A stretch of 64,000 nucleotides of DNA, from NCBI GenBank assembly GCA_022829145.1, contig CM040750.1, positions 1,763,501-1,827,500 on the forward strand, in the 5' to 3' direction. Positions 49,900 through 61,961 of this stretch are shown here, in pieces (positions within the stretch are counted from its first letter, which is position 1; every line of letters begins with the position of its first letter). The notes below the pieces were generated by a model. It saw only the letters and a list, made by a program, of their open reading frames with translations, did no database searches and was not told the origin of the DNA. A program made the translations under genes and the position numbers. This stretch comes from Albula goreensis (Eukaryota; Chordata; Actinopteri; Albuliformes; Albulidae).

Positions 49900-50422
49900 T
49901 CTGGATGAAATAAAAGACATTAATCAAGGGACCACTCAGGACCAAGGCTCTCCACAGGAGGCTGCTAGGAGATTACCTAACGGCTGGTAACTTTGCGATA
50001 GCTCAACTGTTGTTAAGTGACCCGTGAGGAAATGATTGGTTCGTTAGTAGCTGCATGTCTGGTGGTGCTGGGGCTTTCTGATTGCTCCACAATCAGACCT
50101 GGGCTGCGTGCTGATGGTCTCTGCTTTCCCGCAGACAGCAGGGAAGAGAAGTGTACTTCATATACATACCACACAGCTTATAAGAACAGCTTAGTGATGA
50201 CCATAGTTAAAAATAACAGAAAAAATGTAATATACAGCACTTCAAAAAACAAAGACTATTCCTCCAATCTGAAATAAATAAAATGATCACCTCCATTATT
50301 CAACATTTCTTAAATGAATAAAATCAGTGGCTTTTCTGTAAGTCATGTTTCTTTATAATTCAAAAAATGCCAGGGGAAGCCAAGGGAGGGGGAACCAGAA
50401 CCTGCCAGTGTGCATCATACGC

Positions 50423-50722
50423 CGTCCGGCCCTGCACTGTGTGCGCAGACAGGCTGCAGCTCTGACTGCCGGCCCTGCACTGTGTGCGCAGACAGGCTGC
50501 AGCTCTGACTGCAGGCCCTGCACTGCGTGCGCAGACAGTCTGCAGCTCTGACTGCAGGCCCTGCACTGTATGCACAGACAGGCTGCAGCTCTAACTGCCG
50601 GCCCTGCACTGTGTGCGCAGACAGGCTGCAGTTCTGACTGCCAGCCCTGCACTGTGTGCGCAGACAGGCTGCAGCTCTGACTGCCGGCCCTGCACTGTGT
50701 GCGCAGACAGGCTGCAGCTCTT
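50423..50722. repeat. 43-bp minisatellite, 7 copies
   Basis: The unit contains ctgcactgtgtgcgcagaca, ggctgcagctctgactgccg, gcc. The spacing of ctgcactgt is 43 bp (50432, 50475). Small changes occur (cagtctg, tgtatgcaca) and the last unit has an added t. Confidence 0.96.
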
Positions 50723-51769
50723 GACTGACAGATTAGAATCCATCTCCACGGTAAAGAAGACAGGGGTGCCATTCCATTCTGTTACTCAACACTACACCTT
50801 CAATGGCAGCCTGTCAATATGTTACTGTCACCTGCTGGGCTGCTGCCACGTGTCAACATTTCTAATGCAGCAAATGGTGAGGCCTATTCAGGAAGTGACT
50901 TTCTGAAGGGCGCACAAGAATGTTTGTTCCATTACTGGCATAATCTCCCTCTGTGCAGGTGAGGAACTCGCCTATAGACATAGAGGAAAAAACACTTAGT
51001 AGAGCAAGACCTTTAAATGTTCACAAGAAGTGTTCCAGGTTGATGTGTTGGCACAGGAAAGGAGGCCATCTGAACTCATGCTTAAGAAATAGTTTCAAAG
51101 ACAGCATCTTGAAAGTAATGGACTTTCCATGACAATGTGCATGAACAAAAGCATAAAGCACTTCAAGTGATTCCAGCGCTTGTACTTGAGCTCATTGTGC
51201 TTTCGTCGAGAAGCTGTCAGCAGTACTTTACTCTCAGATTACAGAACCTGGGTCTGATCGCAGCTCTTTTGACTCTTGGTTTCGTGGCCTGTGGCGGGTG
51301 GGTAATTAGCAGAGACCTGATGTAATCTGGCCCCATGGCGATAGCGGTCGCTAAAGCCGCCTGACAGGGGGAGTCAGGTAAAGTTGGCTTTTCTGCATTG
51401 CATAAGGCTGCAGGGGAGGAGGAAGGGTGTGCTGGCATTGCCCCCACCCCTGCCCCCGCTTCTCATGCCGCCCTGCGTTACTGTCCACATCCCCCCACGC
51501 CCACCAGCCCAGTGAGACGGGCTGAACGGGCAGGTCGCCCATGCTGAGTCTGAGCTAGTGGCCAGGACGGCTCAACATCGATTTGCATCATCCGACAAAC
51601 AAACTGGTTTTCGTTTTCTCAAGACCACATAAGATGTAGAGGCCAATACATTTACTGATCTGAGATGTTAATGATCAATGCTAATGCACTTTCCTTTCAC
51701 CTTTAATGGGAATGACTGGCCAGTCAACTGCATTTAAGGCTCAATCCTCATGCAGAGTCAACCAGAAAT
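50723..51769 (-). other. cdkal1: Intronic, nothing recognised
   Basis: No repeat or exon recognised. The GC-richer patch at 51410-51550 has no matching protein frame. Confidence 0.45.
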
Positions 51770-52053
51770 GCACCATCACAGCACCAACACGGCACCATCA
51801 CGGCACCATCACGGCACCAACACGGCACCCACACGGCACCCACACGGCACCAACACGGCACCCACACGGCACCAACACGGCACCAACACGGCACCATCAC
51901 GGCACCCACACGGCACCATCACGGCACCCACATGGCACCAACACGGCACCAACGGCACCATCACGGCACCACGGCACCCACACGGCACCCACACGGCACC
52001 CACAAGGCACCAACACGGCACCCACACGCACCATCACGGCATCTCACGCACCC
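51770..52053. repeat. 11-bp minisatellite, about 25 copies
   Basis: The unit is ggcaccNNcac with NN = aa, at or ca: three interchangeable variants in no fixed order. Two units are shortened (near 51950 and 51967). Since three units make 33 bp, every plus frame reads the same 11-residue His/Thr/Pro pattern in a different phase, so the 106- and 128-codon open frames are a property of the repeat. Confidence 0.97.
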
Positions 52054-52057
52054 AAGA

Positions 52058-52256
52058 AAACACGCAGTGAAAGAGCAGCTGCACCGCACTGATTGCTATT
52101 AGTTTCTCCTCAGAACAGGAAAGGGAGGCCCTGTACATTTCCTTTTCTCTATACTAAACACGCAGTGAAAGAGCAGCTGCACCGCACTGATTGCTATTAG
52201 TTTCTCCTCAGAACAGGAAAGGGAGGCCCTGTACATTTCCTTTTCTCTATACTAAA
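52058..52256. repeat. Perfect 98-bp tandem duplication
   Basis: Copy one (52061-52158) and copy two (52159-52256) both start cacgcagtgaaagagcagct and show no difference by eye over 98 bp. The pair abuts the 11-bp minisatellite. Perfect identity points to a recent event or an assembly duplication. Confidence 0.95.
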
Positions 52257-55200
52257 AAGTAATTTAATTCTCAAATTTCAGAAACTCATGGGGCATTATT
52301 AATGTCCAAAGAAAACTGTCCAATCGATACAGTGGGGAAAGAGGGAATAGAATAAAACCGGTTAAATTCATAACAGCGGTTGGTCCTTGTTACCAAGAAC
52401 CAAAAATTATGACACACTGAGCACAAACGAACGAGGCTCTACAGTACAGAACATGCAGACACACTCCACTGACCTAACAACAATGCAACACAAATAAAAC
52501 AGAAATTATTCATCCCCAAAGGCTTCAGTTTTAACAAGATGTGGGATAACAGCACTAAACACAACACAATAAAAACCCCTTTACATAAGTCTGGGAACAT
52601 AGGTCTTTTTGCATAAATGGGTCTTCTCTGGTTATCAAGCCTCTAGTTATCAAACACTATCCTAAATGCAGAGTTTGGTCACACCCAGTAAATTTGTACT
52701 TTTGGAGCATATGTTCTGAAAAACAATGATAGGCTTGTTGATTGGTTTTTTCCTTTGTTGGTAGAACACGATTTAAAAAAGGTTCCATTGTGCTCTTTAT
52801 TAAATGTTTAACCATGATGTTAAAATTCCACTACAAAATGTACAAATGCAGCGCAACTGACAGCAATGCATACATTGAGAGCTCCTTAGCAAGTTCACCT
52901 TTTCTCAGCTTTGCGGTGGGGGGGTGGGGGTCCTCAGTATGTTACCGGAGACCAATGCCCCACTGTTTGAAATGGTCAGGTGGTCTCCTGGAGGACAGAT
53001 GAGCAGAGTCAGCACAGAGTGCATTCTGCGTCAGAGACAGAAGGCTGCTTCCTCTCTGGCTCCTCCATGAGCTTAATGACACCTCAGTGACTCATGTGGC
53101 AAACGCAGTGGGCTGAGCAGAGAGCGATATACTCTGTCCTCCTCAGGAGCGATTAATCTCTGCACGAGCCGCGCTCAGAGAATATCATCGTTCTGGAAGG
53201 TGGACATAACTGACACAGCACTCCGTCTTCCGAAAGTGACAAATCTAGTTTGTCACTGAGAAACACAATACAGAAATGGTCAGCTTCCACAGAGACTTGG
53301 AGGCAGAGTATATGGGGTCAACAGCTGCCCGAGCCATCACAGCAGACCAGTGTAGAGACGCCATCAATGCTAGCTTCTGATTATATATCCGATCACGCTG
53401 AATCTGGTAGAAGAGAAAGTCTACATGCATTCTCTGAATGCAAATAATTTCCTGTCATGAAAATATTGTTCAATTTCCACAATCAAGCCAACAGACCAAA
53501 CAGCCATTTTTACCAGAGTAAATTTCAGACCAAGCAATCATCAAAATGCTTGATTATGGCACAAGATGCTCTGACAGTGGAAGAGTCGAGCCCCACTGGT
53601 GCTGCGAGCGTATAGCTTATGTAATGGGGCAGACATGGCACAGAGAAATTGTATTGTTCCAACGACCTGCTCAAGAGGAGTCAAACAAGAGGATCCAGCT
53701 AACAAAGTTTTTGCATTGACTGTTGGCCTGAGGAATAGGGCACCTGGCCTGGAGGCCCCCTCTCAGACACGCCCACCAGTTATTATTGGCTGAAAAGATC
53801 ATTGTCACCTTTCAGCAGCTTAATCAATGACTTACCTAAGTAAATCAAACAGATATGATACCTAAAGCAATACTGCTTGTATTTGTATATAAAAATACTT
53901 TCAAAGCTATTTTCTTGCAAGTTATAAAACTGTTATTAGCTGTGAATAATTATGGACATTATGTGATTAAGTAGGTTCATTTTTTGAATCACCTGACACA
54001 CAAACACACATGCTCACACACGCACATGCATACAAGAACGCACACATCTGAGTGTTAATATTTTAGGATATAGTATTTTATATTGGCCTTTTTAATGCTT
54101 ATCAGTCAGACCACAGATGGGATGGTCATCTGTTCCTTAACACACTTGACAGACAATCAAATCTGGTATGAAAATTCTAAATCAATTTAGAATCAAACCA
54201 TTTAAATCAATCACCAGTCACAATCAGGACCACATGAAGCAGAAACTGGGTGATATGTGTAGTCCTTTTTCCTACACTGATGCTTCCATTCTGTGACTTT
54301 CATGGTGCTAAGAAAGCCTGTGGAACAGATGCATTTGATGTGTGTCATCCAGGCAGGACAAATTCTACCCCAAGTCAGAATGAAGCAAACATGTCATTTA
54401 ATCAATTCATTTGTTTGTATAATATGATTACAGCACACATATGAATTACAAACAACAAAAACAAAATTATTGCCTTGCAACAAGCATCCCCAGTACCCCG
54501 CTCTGCTGGGATCCTAAACCCCCCCAGTACCCCGCTCTGCTGGAATCCTCCCCCCCCAACCCCCCAGCCCTGGGTAAAGGCTCTGATTGGGTGACACAGG
54601 CCTGTCAGGGGGACAGCAGCTTGTTGGCATGGCAAGCTCATTATGAGGTTTCGAGTAATACAGAGATGCAAATGTTGTCCTAAATGGGTTTTTACATTGC
54701 TTGAATATTCATCTGCTATTGCGTGTTCCCCTGGATTTGTTCGACTGACTTAGCATAAATTAATTCCGTATCTCCTGTTTAAACACAGATCTCACTGGTC
54801 GAGGGTGGCATGGAAATGAGATGGCCCATCCTAGCAGTTCTGCTGGAGCGGGGTGGGAGCGGGGGACCAGGCTGGAGGGGGGGTTACACAGATATTGGAC
54901 TGGTCCAGGAGCAGATGCCAGGCCTAAAGGAGGTATATGGTTGAGTGACAGCGGTATCATCAGGTTCTTGCACTGGGAACATAGTGCAGGTTTCATTAGA
55001 AGTGATGAACGGGGCGAGGCGCGACTCTGAACGCTCCCATTTAAACGCTGAGGCTTGGGCCAGCCGCCACGCACCCACCGCGCCCCTGACAGCTTGCTGG
55101 CCCCTTTATTGGAGGCAGAACGTTATTTACCAAATGAGCGCAGTCATTAGAGCACGCACACATCAATTTTTAAAAGTCTATGCCAAACCAGCAGGAATCA

Positions 55201-58200
55201 CAGAACAGGGGAGAAAGGGAAAAAACCAAGTTCCGCCATCGACAAATGTCAAGGTGAGGGTGAAGGACAGCTGCGGCCCAGGCTGGACCGTAGGAGATGA
55301 GTGCTCCAGCACTCAGTCCTGGAGTCAGGCCCCAATGCTCTACAGCTCTGAGCCCAGTTCGCCCAGGAAATACGCCTCAAGACATGTTGACCCTGCAGTA
55401 TTTTCACTTAGGCTGATCTAAGTATCCTATTCATCAATCCATAGCATCATTTACTACAATTACCCGGCTATAGAGAGATCCATGATGCATGACACTTCTG
55501 TTCCTCTAGCCTTCGGAGTGCTGGATTTAAATGTCAGCACTGTGAAAATTACCTGAAATATGTCTGAAACGTTTCGCTTGGAGCTAAACTGTGCTTCCTT
55601 ACCAGGGACAAGGCAGGGCCAGGATATCACGGCTGCTGCTGGGGTGCTGTGGATATAAAGCTTTCCACTGGTGAGTGAAGACGGGCCATTATTCCTTTTC
55701 TCTGAGAGATACCTCACTACAAGGTAGCCTTTCCTCAATACATTTTAAAAAGATATATCATAACATTATTTTAAAAAATCAAATATAACCTGTGTATTTG
55801 AATTTCGGTAAGACCGCATTGCACATAAATTATTCAGCTCTGTTTTACTTAGATTTTCCAGACAAATACGTGAGGCTAAGTGGACCAGCTCCAGAAGCTG
55901 CTCGTTGAAGTTAATTGTTTATAGGTTAAATCACATGGGTACTAGAGGAGGCATGAAATAGGCAGGTATGGTGGTGGATATGCACAGACTGCAAAAGTCA
56001 AATGTCAAATTTATCATAGTGAAAGTATTTCAGACATTTATTACCAAGGTCTGGGAAATTCGAGTTTACCCAACCACTAGACCTTCAATTATCAAAGGCA
56101 GACAGTTTAAACAATGGTTTAAGGAAACGTGAGTCGACATAATACAACGTTTTGCCCAAGACATTTCTCACATCCCATTTTAGATGCAAACCCTGATCTG
56201 GAGTTAAGTCATTATTAGGGCAATCCCATGCTGACCATTGATAAATCAAATTTAATGGACACCACAGCCACAAGTCAGGTCACCAAGGCTAAAAACAAGG
56301 GTGCAATAGTGCATGATAATTGCACTATATAAAGAGAAAAAAGTATCCGATTGCTAATGAAAAATCAAGACAAGTCAGCATATGCTTGCAAAACAGTTCA
56401 ACTACTGATGTCTAACAGTACTACGCCTGTATTCACCAACTGCAAAACCAGATGATTTGATCAGACTACGCAGCTACCACCGTAAGGACTGTATTGGAGG
56501 AGTTCAACCGGCCAGCTGTATACAACATCACTTCAGACACGTCAACAACAGCAGTGCAACTTGGAGAAGCTCTTGCTCTTAGTGTAGGCCGGGCCATGTT
56601 AGCTTTCCTAAAAGGCTGCATAGAAGGATTGAACATGACATTCTCTGGACAGAGCAGCTTGTCTATGAAAAAACTAATTTGCAGATGATCCAGGCCCTCC
56701 AAACTTCACATTTATCTTTTTATACAGTAACAGTGGTTGCACAAGAGGCATTATATCTTTGCTGGTAACTGTATTTTAAACACAATGAACGCTTATTAAA
56801 TAACATTGGATAAAGTCTCAGATTCTGTTCATAATGTATTTGACACTATCAAAATTCTTCCCTGGGAAAACAGTGGAACAGAGACAACAAAAGCTTGTCA
56901 GTTAAAATACCCATCAACCGTCGACCATGGAACGAATCCTGAGACAGGGTGACTGGGGGTCGCCCTCGGTGGCATATTATGAGATACGGGTGGGGGGATT
57001 TATTTCACACAGAACTCTCTCCAAGTCTAGACAAAACAGGCAGAGCTGAGGAAAAACAAAACAAATACACAAACAAACATACACAACCTTCTGTGCCCTG
57101 CAGTGCAAAAATAAAGGTAAAATAGTCAAAACTATGATCATCCTATAAACAAAAAAAATCAAAATTCTGTCACCCATACATGCACACAGCAGCATGAGGC
57201 CTTGCATTGGCGGGGTAAAGGAGGGGTCAACGCCAAGCTCATTTCAATTTAAAGGCACTGTGCTACATTTTTTGGAGAGGTTCAGCCTCCAGGATAAATA
57301 TTGTTGCTCCAAACAACAAAAAAAAAAAAAAACAAACAAATTAGAGCAGGTCTTCCCTTTCGCTGTCAGCGCTGACGCTCAAACATGATAACAGGCTGAG
57401 GTCCATGCAAATGGGTTTTCAGTTCGTTAAAGGCATGTGGGGTGGCTGGGTCACGGAGAGGTGAAATGGGCCAATGACAGCTGCTCCGGGGCATAATGCA
57501 TCGGAGCCTCAGAGCCCGACTCCGTGACTAATCGTTACTGCTGCACATAGGGTCAGAGGCAAGCTGTCTGCTTCCCATCTCCCATCCGAGTGTGAAAAAC
57601 CGCCACACGCTGCTTCAAGGACATGAGTAGGAGCCCCCCCAAACATGCCATATGCACGCATCCACTCAGAAAACTGCGCTCAATGGACAGAGGACATAAA
57701 CTACGCACCAAAGACCAGATCCTGAAGACAGCTCATTCCATATGCTGTGCTACTTCTTAGAGCTAGCTGCATGTCACTGAATATGAATGCAATTGTTTTG
57801 CACATTCAGCAACAATTCACATCAAATTGGATTACAAAAACGGGTTGTTTTCAGCTGACAAATGCCAACAGAGGGCAAATCAACCACAAACTAATTTTTC
57901 TGCTACTGGATTGACCATCAAAACATCAGAATAAATCAGAACATATGACAGGCATCAAGTTAATAATATAAGCAAATAGAAGGGAATTAAAACAGCCTGC
58001 AGACCAATGAAATTAAACACATCCATGGGAAAAATAACATCGTTTAGCAACTGTATTCAATTTAGAAAATATAGAATTAAAAATGGTGCACTGCAATGTC
58101 TACTATGCCCTAAGCCAGCTGGAAATTGAATTAAGGATGAATTATTTCAAAGACCAAAACATGTAAACCCTTTCCTTTAAAGGTTAAATCTTTAGAAAGA

Positions 58201-58215
58201 CTCAAGAAACAGGAT
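52257..58215 (-). other. cdkal1: Intronic, nothing firmly recognised
   Basis: No exon or transposon identified in about 6 kb. It contains a short G-run at 52915-52930, a weak acacac patch at 53995-54040, a 35-bp duplication (own entry) and a poly-A at 57319-57332. The open frame 56494-56688 has no family resemblance and no good splice sites. Confidence 0.45.
54488..54560. repeat. Two-copy 35-bp direct repeat
   Basis: cccagtaccccgctctgctg starts at 54488 and 54523, each followed by Gatcct and a C-run. This is a short tandem duplication. Confidence 0.9.
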
Positions 58216-58527
58216 CATGCAACAGCACAGAGAAGCTGGAGGGTAACGAACATCAGCCACTCACACGCATGCAACAGCACAGAGAAGCTGGAGGGTAACG
58301 AACATCAGCCACTCACGCGCATGCAACAGCACAGAGAAGCTGGAGGGTAACGAAAATCAGCCACTCACACGCATGCAACAGCACAGAGAAGCTGGAGGGT
58401 AACGAACATCAGCCACTCACACGCATGCAACAGCACAGAGAAGCTGGAGGGTAACGAACATCAGCCACTCGCACGCATGCAACAGCACAGAGAAGCTGGA
58501 GGGTAACGAACATCAGCCACTCACACG
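58216..58527. repeat. 52-bp minisatellite, 6 copies
   Basis: The unit contains catgcaacagcacagagaag, ctggagggtaacgaacatca, gccactcacacg. Copies start at 58216, 58268, 58320, 58372, 58424 and 58476, with only a few point differences (for example cacgcg, cgaaaatc). High identity suggests recent amplification. Confidence 0.97.
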
Positions 58528-60467
58528 GGCTTGATGAAAATGAGCAGCAGTGTGTCGCATGTGGGATATGAGCAGAGGGGTTTGAACCCCACTCTGGAAC
58601 AGGACAGGACATGCAGAGATGTGGAGAAAGCTCTGTTAAGATGGCTGTCCAGCATGGTTACCATGGCTGGGGTACCATTTGGGGTACGGGGTTCAGTGGG
58701 AACACTGGGAACCCCAGACTTTGAGAGCTTGTGACAGTTCCATCCCTGCCTATCAGCTGACCCATCAATATGAATCTTCAGCAGCCTGTCGCTGATCAAA
58801 GATGATTCACAGTGGGGGGGACGGGGGTGTTGGTGCCGAGATGGGTGCAGTGCACTGGAAACAATATTGATAAAAGGATTTACTGCTTCACAGCTCTCTT
58901 TGGGGAATAGAAGAAAAGCTTGCAATTCTTAGGGAAAATCGGTAGCTATTCCACTTGTCATTTTGCCTTGTTACCGTCCGCCAACACCCACTGATCCCCA
59001 CCCCACCAGACACGCACACATACACTCTCCTTTCACTAAAAACGAAAAGGACCCCAGCTCTTCATACATTACATTTCATACATTAGACTATCGATAGTCC
59101 ATAGGGGACTATTCTGGATCTGTACCAATTAGATGATTCCATTCTGAGCGAGAAATAGTCACTTTTTTCCTTCTCTCCCCTTCTTCTTCATGCACAAGTC
59201 ATCTGCTGTGACCGAAGAAAGAAGATTACTGCAGCAACAGCAAGACTGGAGTCTAAACTCGTTAATTTAATCCCGTAATCCTCCAATAATTGGTGAATCT
59301 GAAACTGACATTTTGCTGCCCAGTGCACATTCGATATTAAAACACCGCGGGGCCGGAATGATTCTGTTAAAACGGCTGAAGTCTTATCAGGTCTGGGGAC
59401 AGAGCCAGTCCTTGTGGTACTGCAGACCCCCTGCTCTTTATTAGGCTTGAGTGGGCAGCAGACCTTCTCTTTACATGTTTGCGCAGTGGGGAGGGATCTA
59501 ATCTGCAGAGAGCAGCGCAACTTCGACTGTCTGGGACATCCGGACCACAAAAGCCAAAGGGTCAAGGGTCCTACCACAGTGAAACAAGACTTTCATTTTT
59601 TCTGATTAGTTATTGGCGTGCCAGGGAAAATAGATATTTTTTTTCCAAAGGTAATAATTAGCCATTTGATCTTTGTCTTCAGTCAATTTTACAGCTTCTG
59701 TCCCCTGCTTACAGAGTGCACCTTAAAGGCATGCTCCTCCTTCTCAGCATTGCAGATTTTCTTTAAAAAATGTAAATGGAAAAAAAAGAATGTATTTCCC
59801 AGTTTTTAATAAATGAAACATGCAGCCTACTGGTTAAGGCCAGCTTTAAATAAACTTCAATCAAAATGTTGTAATTCATGGTAATAAAATTCTCAGTTTG
59901 CTAAAATGGTCTTAATTTCCTGTGACCAACTTTTGTCTAAATATTACTTCAGCAAGTTAAACAAAACTTGAATATCTTATCCATTGAAATCAACTGAAGT
60001 TCAGAAACTACGAAGAATAAATTAAATATACTCAGGCTTATCAGTTTAATAGTCACCAAAAATAAACATACACTGCAGACTTTTACATCAGTAATCACAA
60101 AGATAAAACATCAAACAACTCTTTCCTTTCTTAATCTTAACTCACATATTTACAAGTTTGTCCTTAAAATCTTTTTAACTCCACAGAAGCTAATTCCACG
60201 ATCCACTCCAGAAAAACTCCACAGTTCGCACAAATACATATAAAGTGGGTCATTGTTTAAAATAGCATTTAAAAAGTATTACTTTTCTACCCTTTTTACA
60301 TTTTTCTGATATGCAAAATAGATTTTCTTTATTCTCTACAAGACTTATTCTTGATACTATAAATTTGATTATTAATAATTACTTTGACTCCCCCCAAAAC
60401 AACAGTTTGTAATATGGGGAGCTTTTCTACCCCTCAAATGTGGCCCACCACTCTGTTGCAGCAACAC
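58528..60467 (-). other. cdkal1: Intronic, nothing firmly recognised
   Basis: No exon or transposon recognised. 59200-59310 is a low-repeat TAAT-rich stretch listed as a candidate conserved element. 59810-60420 is strongly AT-rich. Confidence 0.45.
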
Positions 60468-60925
60468 ATCCACAAACATATTCACGACTGAGTTAGTGTG
60501 CATGCACAAACACATTCTCGACTGAGTTAGTGTGCATGCACAAACACATTCACCACTGAGTTAGTGTGCATGCATAAACACATCCATGACTGAGTTAATG
60601 TGCATCCACAAACACGTTCACCACTGAGTTAGTGTGCATCCACAAACACATTCACCACTGAGTTAGTGTGCATCCACAAACATGTTCACCACTGAGTTAG
60701 TGTGCATGCACAAACACATTCACGACTGAGTTAGTGTGCATGCATAAACACATCCACGACTGAGTTAATGTGCATCCACAAACACGTTCACCACTGAGTT
60801 AGTGTGCATCCACAAACACGTTCACCACTGAGTTAGTGTGCATGCACAAACACATTCATGACTGAGTTAGTGTGCATCCACAAACATGTTCACCATTGAG
60901 TTAGTGTGCATACACAGAAAAGCTG
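60468..60925. repeat. 34-bp minisatellite, about 13 copies
   Basis: The unit is actgagttagtgtgcatgca, then caaacacattcacg. The spacing of actgagtta is 34 bp (60487, 60521). Two variants, catgca and catcca, alternate irregularly, as do cacatt/cacgtt. Two further decayed copies (gggtcagtgtacatccac, gggttagtgtgcc) follow to about 60970. Confidence 0.96.
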
Positions 60926-60970
60926 GGTCAGTGTACATCCACACTAAGGATAAATACTGGGTTAGTGTGC

Positions 60971-61961
60971 CATTTGCTGGAACCCATAAAAACCACTGAA
61001 TACTGAGACCACACCTCACAGACAAAATCATAGATTTTACACACATATAAACGCATTCATATCCACTTCAGAAATGATGAGACAGAGGATGGGATTGTGT
61101 GCTGTGGTGAACACTCTGCACACAAACATCCATCAGTGCTTCACTGGGACAGAAGGCAGATGCACCAGATCTACAGACACACGTCTGACCTGCCGGTCTA
61201 AAGCCTTACACCTGTGAGTGACAGTCCTACCTGTGCTTTCACCATACTGCCCTCTCCTTGTCTCACTGGCTAAGACATTGAGCCAAGTTAACTTCTGTCT
61301 GCTTTAGTCTCCGATTCAGAGATGTACCTTTTGTAAAGGATGCTCATGGACTTGAACTCCTCTACACTTCCCTATGTTCTTTAGACATGACTGTCTTTGC
61401 ACAAAAACGATGGAGTAAAGCAAGGTCGAGCAAGCTGTCAAGGTCGAGCTTAAGCAGCCCAAATCCTCAACAAGAGAGATATTTATTCATAAAAGGGTTA
61501 TATAAAAAAACAACTTCCCAATGAACTTGTACTTGAATTTAGGAATTAATCCAGAAATATTGCTATTGGTTTTGAGTTGGTAATTCCTAGTAGGCTAACA
61601 CTGTTATCTTGATGTGTTTGGGGATATTCCATTGTGTTGTGTACACAGATAATGTCTGATCTGGCCATCATCCCTGACTGCATTACACAACCATACTCCT
61701 TATATTAATACATAAAAAAAACTAATTCCTTCTTATCATACAGATCATTAGGCTGCAGGCTTATTGTAAAATATTTTCACCCAAAGAGAGATACAGATAT
61801 AAAATAATGATTCTTCTAGAAGTCAGTGTAACTAAGTAATTTCCTTCTTCCTGTCTGGCATGTTTAAATACACAGGCCTGTATTTCCCGCAATGAGAGGG
61901 AATGTGCAGACCTGCTCTGTCGAACATCTAAAAGCAAAAGTGGAGGCCTCTGAACCCAGAC
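60971..61961 (-). other. cdkal1: Intronic, nothing recognised
   Basis: This lies between two minisatellites. No exon, transposon or RNA gene recognised. Confidence 0.45.

Larger units (their letters stand above)
47547..50422 (-). other. cdkal1: Intronic, short simple repeats only
   Basis: Contents are an acacac/gtgcgtgcgtgc patch at 48383-48409, a 12-G run at 48652-48663, an imperfect tg/tatg region at 48828-48980 and a C-rich tract at 49128-49175. A 193-codon cysteine-rich minus frame (47895-48476) has no recognisable family and is not called. Confidence 0.5.

Noticed and set aside
56494..56688. Possible exon (64-codon plus frame with a balanced composition)
   Set aside because: No family resemblance, no GT donor at a sensible place, and a comparable open frame on the opposite strand.
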